Below, piece by piece: positions 28,601 through 37,600 of a stretch of DNA of 64,000 nucleotides; the first letter of the stretch is position 1; each line of letters begins with the position of its first letter. A model generated the notes under the pieces. It had not been told where the DNA came from and made no database searches. It worked only from the letters and a program-made list of their open reading frames with translations. Both the position numbers and the translations under genes were made by a program. Location of the stretch: positions 35,498,499 through 35,562,498 of the forward strand of contig NC_054084.1 in the NCBI RefSeq assembly GCF_017562075.2. The letters are read 5' to 3'. This stretch comes from Anopheles merus. Its lineage: Eukaryota; Arthropoda; Insecta; Diptera; Culicidae.

Positions 28601-31600
28601 AATGGATAATAATATCATCTGTACAAAGATAATACATTGATCAAATTTTAATCGTCAAACAATTTGAACATAAATATTCTCCTGATCATTGTCTTGAATT
28701 AAAAAAATAAAAAATAAATCCCCCCTGATGTACCCATCACACGATCAAATACACTAGCCATGCGAGATACCCAAATTCAGATAACTCTAAACACATTCAC
28801 CTTCTTAATTGGTAAACTTCAAATTTGAAAAGCTTTTTTGTTAAATATAATTCTACCGATCAATCGCTAACTGATAATGCGCTGAAAAAAGAAGAAGCGA
28901 CAACTATAGCAGCACCTTCTTGTATCAGCATTATCGTTTGTTTGATCATAAATAAAAACACAATTACCCTTTTTTACCCTTGGTTCCTTATGATAAGTTA
29001 TGCGCTGTTGTTGCATTGTTGACGTTGCCGCAAAAAAAAAGAAAAACTTAGAAAACATTAGTTACTAACCCTAAATATTCATCTTTTATGTTTTAGTAGT
29101 GATCTTTCCACTTCCCCCACTCCCCCGTCATATTCATACTCGTCCGTTATCATTCATCTTGAGAGCGACCATACTATACCCCATTGTCCACCTGATCGTG
29201 CCAAATAACACTCCATAACACACATCACATCGTAGCATTTCTTGTTGCTCTGTTTCTCTCGGTTTCTCCCCTTTCCGTTTTCGTGTGTTCTGTTTTCTTC
29301 TTCTTGTTTCCACTAACTAATTTCTACTCAACAGATTACACACCGGTGAGACTCCGTATCATTGCACCTATTGCGAGAAGAAGTTCATGAGAAAAGAACA
29401 CCTTACGAACCATATCAGGTGAGAGCGATACTGTTGAATGACAGCGAACGGACGACAAGCGTGTGCTGGTTGTTTTCTACGCCTCCTCCTTCTCCTCTTC
29501 CTCCTGTTACATTACGACTCCCGTCGCATTTGGTCGTCCCTGCTACTGTTATGTTTGTTCTTCTCTTCCATACACCATACCGCCCACATCCCACCGCCAC
29601 CACTTAGTGATTGCTCCTAGCTAGTTATTGTGTCTACTACTGCTTCTAATAATATCAGTACTTCTTTATCATCACTGCCAGTTGTTTTGTTGTATATACG
29701 TGTCCTTTTCTTACTTCTGTTTGCCCTCTGGTGTTTCGTTAAGTTGTATATTATTTATGTATAGTTTGTAGTTATGATATGCGTTTATAGTGTATAGTAT
29801 TACAAAATGGTATTTAAGGGTTTTTTGTACAAATTATTACTATTATAGTTTACCGTACTATTACAATTTCTCATTTTCGGGTTTGAAATTTGCAAATTTG
29901 TGTTTCCCTTTTGTTTAGGTTATAGATGCAACGCAATTAAGGAAAAAAAATATTTCGAACGATCTATGACTTGTTTTAGTTAACTAGTCAAACAACTAAC
30001 CTCGCAACATTCCAAACTCTTTCCCTTCCCAACAAAATGTTCATTCCCATCATTTCCTCTCCATCTAAACATCAATCCCAACACAACAACGATTCATTCA
30101 CATACACACACACACACGTAAACACACACATTCATCAACAATATACCTAGCTCTTTTCTCTCTTTACACAACTTTTCACATTAGCTGTCGCACACCGACC
30201 GACTTCATCTCGCACTGTAGTAGCGTGAGAGCAGCTTATCGATCTCGTTTCGATTAATCAATCAGCCGAAGTCAATCAATCATGCTTTGATCGGTTTGAA
30301 ATGGAATAATAATTTATAGAAAGCAAGACACTTCGAGCTTTCTGGGGGAAAGTAAGGAGATGAATTCAAACAACCGTGTATTTCGTTTTTTGAAATATGA
30401 TTGTTTTGATTGGTTTTCCATCAATGTGATACGGAGAGATTTTTTTTTACTATGGATAGTGTTTCATTGTGTAAAGCATACGATACGTTAGTGCGAAAAT
30501 AATACGAGTTGTTTGAGAATTTAACATTGTTGTTTAATGTTCGTTTGTTAATTTCATTGCGTTCTATGTTCCAACAGATGCTTGTTTTGTTAAGACATGA
30601 TGAGACATTAGATAAGTTTTGTTTTGGATTTTAAATGAGCAATTTGTGCAATTTTGATCATGTACGTTCTATGTATGCTTGTGTTATTTATCCTTTTTTT
30701 CTTACTATGTTTGACACAAAACTTAGCTAGCAGAGAAATAGAAGAATAGTTCCCATTCCATGTCCAAATTCTTAATTTTCTCTCATTATGTTCTTCGAAT
30801 GTTTCATTTTCCCTCTTCATTCCATTTACATATCGTTGCTGTTCACTTTCTTTTTCATTGTCCCCCTTTTTTGTTTCTTTTTTTTTTGGTTACATTCATT
30901 CACGAACCTATTACTGATTGTGTTTTTTTTTCTTTTTTGTTTTCTCTTCTGTCTCGTCTTTTGTCTCTCTGTCTTTTCTCTCTCTCTCTATTATTTGTAT
31001 GTATCTATTCCTCCAAACAGATTGCACACCGGAGAAACTCCCTATCAGTGCACGTATTGCGGGAAGAAATTCACCCGAAAAGAGCATTTAACAAATCATG
31101 TCAGGTGAGGGAACAAAATAAACAAAAAATCCAAATCTAAGAACCTCCACTAACTTAATTTAGAAAAAAACAATAAATCATCACAAACAAAGTCTCCTCT
31201 CTCTCTCCCTCTTGTTTAGTTCACTTGTTTTAGTATGTTATTTTAGTTTTCTTTGCCATTTTGGATTGTTGTTGCACCTTCCCTGATGCGAATTCCCACT
31301 GAGTATTGTTGTTTTAACCTAATCTGTCTTCTTCAGCTTGGTTTCAATTAAAACAAATCAATGTTAGGTTGAAAATTATAAGTATAGATGATCGAAACAA
31401 TAGTTTCAATAGTTCTGTTTGTCTACTACGTACTCCAAAGACTTTTTAGTTTCACACCAGTTATCTTCTTAATGCAAATTGCTCACTACATGTTCTTGAC
31501 CAGATTGAGTACTGATCTCAGTATTTTAGTTTTTTTTTGGTTTCTCAATCCTAGAGTTATCTATTTTTTTTTTTCTACAATTGACCACTGACAATGGAAT

Positions 31601-34600
31601 GAATTGTGCTTTATTCAGTAAATTCAAAACAAAACATAAATTGCCAGCTCTTGAACGAAGGCGCACGAAAACTTAAACTCCCACCTGCCAAGTAATACGT
31701 GTGCGCGCGTGAGAGTGTATGTGTGTGTGTTTTCCAGTTTTTTGTTTTTCGTTAAATTTGTTGTTCTATCAACAGATTGCATACCGGAGAGTCTCCCTAT
31801 CGGTGTTCGTACTGTAACAAGTCATTCACCAGAAAAGAGCACCTCAAGAATCACGTCAGGTGAGGGCCGGTTTTATTTTCATCCTGTCTTTTTCTCTTAC
31901 ACACACACACTCTCTTTCTCTCTCTCTCTTTATCTCTCCTTCGCTCTCACATTATCGTTCTCTTTCTCTATATTTCCTCCTGCTCCATCGTTATCTTTGT
32001 CTATTACCATTTGTCTGTTATTTATCTGCCAAATCATCTTTCTCGAACCACTACCACCATAATCCAAAACAAATGGAATATCCGTATCATCCGTGCATTG
32101 AAAAACACAGTTTCATGGTACCATTTTTATTGTGCATCACTGCTTAATATGCATCTTTAACTAACACATGCATCTAAAACTAGTTGTGTCATACCGGGGC
32201 GTAAGTGAATACTTTTCTTTCTTACGTTCTTATGTGTTTGTTTGTGAAATTTTATTGAATAATTTATATTTCAACATGGTTTTTGTTTTGTATCTCCTGC
32301 TCTAATTACTATCAAGCGCTTGATTATTTCATTTACAAATATAGCATTAATTATTATGTTTATTTTAATGTTTGCATATTAAAGTAAAATTGCGAATATT
32401 TTGCGTTCGTTTTGTTGATTTGTTCGTATGTGTTTAAACAAATCCCATTAGTCTAGCAGCAGCATACAAACCTAACATATACACACACACACATACGTGA
32501 ATATCTGAAACAAACTCTCTATTAATCATGGTTCTAAAATCATCGATCCAATTTATATTAGTGCGTGTGGGCAGAGTGTGCGCTTGCGTATTTAATATCA
32601 TGCCTCGACAACAGTACATAATAGATGCGATTGGTGAGAGAAAATATGATAATGGTGATAATAGCAACAATAATAGCAAAAGATGGAAAACAAAGCCCTC
32701 CCACACTCCCCTTTCTTTCTGACCGTATGAGGAAAGAGGAAATCCGGGGAGGAGAGGGTGAAATTAAGCGGGATGGCAGAGAGTAGTGTAAAAGAGAACG
32801 GTATTGGGGGTTGGAGATGAGTGAGAAGGGTTGGGAGAGGGGGGGGGATAAGAGAAGGATGGAGAGAGTGGAAGATGTGCACATAAAGTACGTGTGTTGT
32901 GCATCCGCTCCTGTTTTCTAAAGCGTATTTTTTTGTTTTTCGTGCGAGCAAAAATTGGATTTTCATGTCCGGTGGCAATTTCAATTTCAATAGCGAAGGT
33001 CTAATTAGATTACTACATCATTAATGATGTACCCGAAGCGAACATTAATTCAATCGATTATGTGTCGGAACAGTAGTGGAGCGCTGTGTCTGTGTGTGTG
33101 TCGAGTCGTGTACACATAATGAGGATCGTTGTCGTGCTCTGGTGCGTGTAGTAGAGCCTTATGCGGTTTACACAGCGTATCCCTCCACCAGCGGTGGTGT
33201 AGGCTTTTTGCATTCATTTCAATAAATAATGCTGGTCCCGTGTGAATTTTAAATGGTATCAAAAGTGTTGATGGAGATACAGTTGGTAGCAAATGGTTTT
33301 GTTTTCTTTTTATTTTAGTTTAGAATTTAAAATTATTTGGTCGATTGAATAGTAATGAAAGCTGGTATAAAGCAATGTCCTGCTAAAATCGTCCCTTTCC
33401 TCAACTATTTACAAATTCCATCCATCAATACATCTCCATCCCCAGTATCAGTACTTACTTCCTGATGTAGCCATCCTCCTCATTCCTAGTTTTTGTAAGT
33501 TGTTGGTTGTTCATTTAGTTATTATTGCGATTCATTTGGAATTACTATTATTCGGTTCCCTTAATAATAAACGTTTAACTTAAATAGCTTAAAAACTGCC
33601 GTTAGCCCAGCCCGCTACTAATATACATGCTCCTCGCGCTCCCTATGTTTTTTATTAGCCAGTGATTTTATATGTTCCCATTTCCTTTTTCCTGAACCTA
33701 CCACATATACGATACATTCCCGTACATTTCCATCGTTATATTTTGCATGCAACATAAATACACCACCACATACATTACAAACATAGTTTTAATTTCACGT
33801 CATTGTATACAATCCCCTTCTTAGCTGATGTTTGCAATGGAACTCCCGGAGGGAAATAATTAATGAACAATTTAAATTGTTTCTCTTATTGGAAACTGAT
33901 TTTTGAATAATTCCCTCTGGGGGTATCATTGCTAACATAAAGCGACTCATCCACGATCCATTAACATTAAAGAAGTCCAATCTTAACAATCCCCTATCCA
34001 ATGTGTGCGCAAAACTATGAATTGAAAACTTTAACCATGTTTCTTCTATTCTATTCTCTTCCCCATTTGCGTTGTAAATGTTTGCCGTTTTGTCGATCGG
34101 AAATTTAAAATTATCCCAAAAACAGACTGCATACGGGGGACTCACCGCACAAATGTGAGTACTGCAACAAAACGTTCACGCGGAAGGAGCATCTCAACAA
34201 TCACATGCGTCAGCACAGTGGAGACAATCCGCACTGTTGCAATGTGTGCAACAAGACCTTCACGCGGAAGGAGCATCTGATCAACCATATGAGGTAAGTA
34301 TGAGTAAGAACGTGTGTGTGGGTGGAGGAATTAATGCTCCTCGCCCTCGCCCGTCGGCCGATTATAATACTAATCTCATTATGATCGTTTTTTGCAGTCG
34401 ATCACACACCGGAGAGCGTCCCTTTCAGTGTGACGAGTGTGGCAAATCTTTCCCGCTGAAGGGCAATCTGCTGTTCCACCAGCGCAGCCACACCAAAGGC
34501 CAACCGATGGATCGTCCGTTCCGGTGCGACATGTGTCCGAAGGATTTCATCTGCAAGGGCCACCTGGTGTCGCACCAGCGGTCGCACACGGGCGAGAAGA

Positions 34601-37600
34601 ACCACCACTGTCCGCAGTGCAGCAAGTCGTACGTCGAGCGGGGCAACATGCTGCGGCACATGAAGAAGACGCACCCGGACGCGGTCATTCCGGTGCTGCC
34701 GAAGCTGCCCCACATCAAGGTCGAACCGAAGTCTACCGGTAAGTGAGCGAATGTAGGGTCGAACTTTTCATTATTCCCTTCTTTATTAACCGTTCAGCCT
34801 ACACACACATAGTGTGATGTTGTGTTTTGTAGTGTAAACGTAACGTTGCTTGGCTTGTGTGTTTGTTTTTTTTTTTCGTTCATCATCGCCAGTTTGACCC
34901 TCAGTTCGTTATGTTATTTTTAAGTGTTTTGTTATCATCCTTGTTGTAGCACGTGTGTATTGTAACTATTTTATGTTGTGCTTTTGTATTACTTTCGCGC
35001 ACTCACTGCGGTTTCGGTGCGTTAATACACCTTTCCTATTAGATTTGTTTTTCTATCTCTCCCTCTCTTTCCATACCGAATTAAGTGTGTACAAGTAACA
35101 GTAGTGTTAACGTTAGGATCTATGTAATTTTGATTTTGTTTCTTTTTGTTTGCCGACTGTAGCATCTTTAGTTATTAGGATATGTTATGCTAACGTTTGA
35201 TTTGTGTGATCATTTAGAGATGATTGGAGTGAAACATATCATTTAATCGATCACAAACAGCCCTTTTACGATGGGGGCACTCTGTGCGATTAAAGCAAGC
35301 GTGTGTCTCATTGTAAATTATTTCTTGAAAATGTATAATAGATAAAAACACGCGTAACTAAAGGTTGTGGATAATAGCGAATGAAACAAATACTGCTAAC
35401 CATCTCTAACTTACACGTTTCACTGCCACGTCTCTAACGCACGATTCGGTTTTTGCAGTAATAGTACAGTCCTCTGTTGGATTGCAATTATTAGCCACGT
35501 TTCCCTTTTGTGTTGCGAAGCCGCCGTAGTGATGTATCAGTTTTGTATTCATTTGATCGATCAACGATCATGCTCTTCTCTATTAAAGCTAGGAAAACAC
35601 TAATAATTGGCTAAGATGGTCATCACTACCTTTTCCCGTTAGCGCTGTCTCTGTGCTGAAGTGAAGATTACTTTGCATAACCTTTTCGGCACCTTTACGA
35701 TAGAAAATTGCTTGAGTTTCAGTTTTGGTAGTGTTCCTCTTTTCTTTTGTCCATTCTCTCTATCTCTATCCCTGTCTTTTTATCTCTTTCTCTATCTTAC
35801 TTCCCTCACAAAATTAAAAATATGTTATCTATATATTTTCCTTACCAATTAGAAACTAGTTCAGTAAACACAGTTGCGTCTTATTTGATTTTTGTTTTCG
35901 AGTTGATTATGCGTGCTTTAGAGTTGATTCCCTTTACTTACTTCTTTTTATCTATTTATTGAGTGTTTTTTAACCGCACGTGCAAACGTGTTCAAAATTA
36001 CTTTCTTAAATTTCCAAACAAAAACCAATAGCCATTGTTTCGGTTGAATGTGAATTGAGATAATGCCCGCCCGCCCCTCCCGAGAAAGAAAGCGTGAAAT
36101 GGAAAACGAACCTTGAAAGAGTCATACCCACGCGGATGTGCATGCATTGCCATTGCATTCGGACAAATCCCTCGAGCGAGCGATCCGTGTGTATATATAT
36201 ATGTATATATGTATATCGTGCTGTTCGCCAACGATAGAATGCAACAATATGACATGAGAAATGGTACGGAGGGGCGGACAGATTCGATGGAAGAGTATTA
36301 TTAGGAAGAGAGTCGAAACCAAAAATTCTAATCGATAAAAATTCCCTGGCCTTTCGGAAGAGTGAAGTTGTTGAACCAAGATTTCACATGAAAGTAATAA
36401 ACACGAGACACCACACTACTTCACTACACACCCAACCGCTCTCCCCCACCCCCTGGAACAACTTTTCGGCCCCCAAAAACGTCTCGGAATCCCTTGCAAA
36501 ACCCCTTCATGAAACATTACAAAGAAATTGCGAGAAACATTCCCATCAAAATTAAAACAAGCCCCCCCCTACACGTACACCCCCCGCCCCCCATACACTA
36601 CATGATTGGATAATATAACATTGAATGAGAAAGTAATGTGAATCTTTATCCAACAAAATCAAAACCAAAAGAAGATGAGAAGGAGAAGAAGAGGCTCAGT
36701 CGGCATGATAGCGATAACACAGAGAGGGAGATAATCTATTTTATTCTTGGCTAAAGAGAAACCAAACCAAATGTTAGCTTCTGTTTCCATGTTACTTACG
36801 CAGAGAAAGCGCAATCATATAATGCTGTTTGTTATACTCAATGTTTGTTTACGTACGATTGGCAAAAAGAGAGGTGCAAGATAGCAAATTTTTTGTATCG
36901 CATTTTGCTGCTACCGTATTCGGTACTGCGCTAGCAAATTTATACACATACACACAGTTGCAAAAAAAAGTCAAAAAGCATCCATTCATTTTGTGCATCC
37001 CTATACTATTATCGAGTTCTTCGTGTACATGTACAAAGTATTATTAACATAATGAACGAGCTGTCGTTGAAGATTAACGATGCGGACGTGTTGAACAAGA
37101 TAATGCAGACGATCACGACACAGTGCAGCTCCTCTGAGAGGAACGAAATTGTTTAAAACAAAAGCAATACAAATGCCTCTAATTTGGGAGGTGTTTTTTT
37201 GTTTACACCGTTGGTTTTTATCCTCTGCTATGCAACTACATTTGGATGCAATTCATTATCTTGTATCGATCGATCTAAATCGCTTCTCGCTCTCACCGTT
37301 CGATCATACCGTTCACTCTCTTTGTCTCTGTGTGTCACTCTCTCTCTCTATATCTCTCTCTGTCTCTCTCTCTCTCTCTCTCGTTATGTCAACTCTCTCT
37401 CTCTCTCTTTCCCAACTCAGTATCTCAGCCCGCGTCCGTGGTGACGTCGCCGGCTCAGGCCACGTCAACAATAACGTCGATTATCTCCAACAATACTCAT
37501 CCATCGCAGCATCATCATCACATTCAACCGAAAATGGAACAGAAATCTCAGATACATCATCTTCCGCTTCCTCATCAGCATCCAGCTCACCAGCTGCACC

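Noticed and set aside
4513..31859. Array of similar units considered as a CRISPR-like or satellite repeat
   Set aside because: Units are 84-nt exons separated by 0.4-2.5 kb of unrelated intron sequence, in an animal gene.
4513..31859. Cassettes as alternative 3' terminal exons (lola or mod(mdg4) style)
   Set aside because: Each has a proper donor as well as an acceptor, and the reading frame supplies only part of a finger; they look internal.
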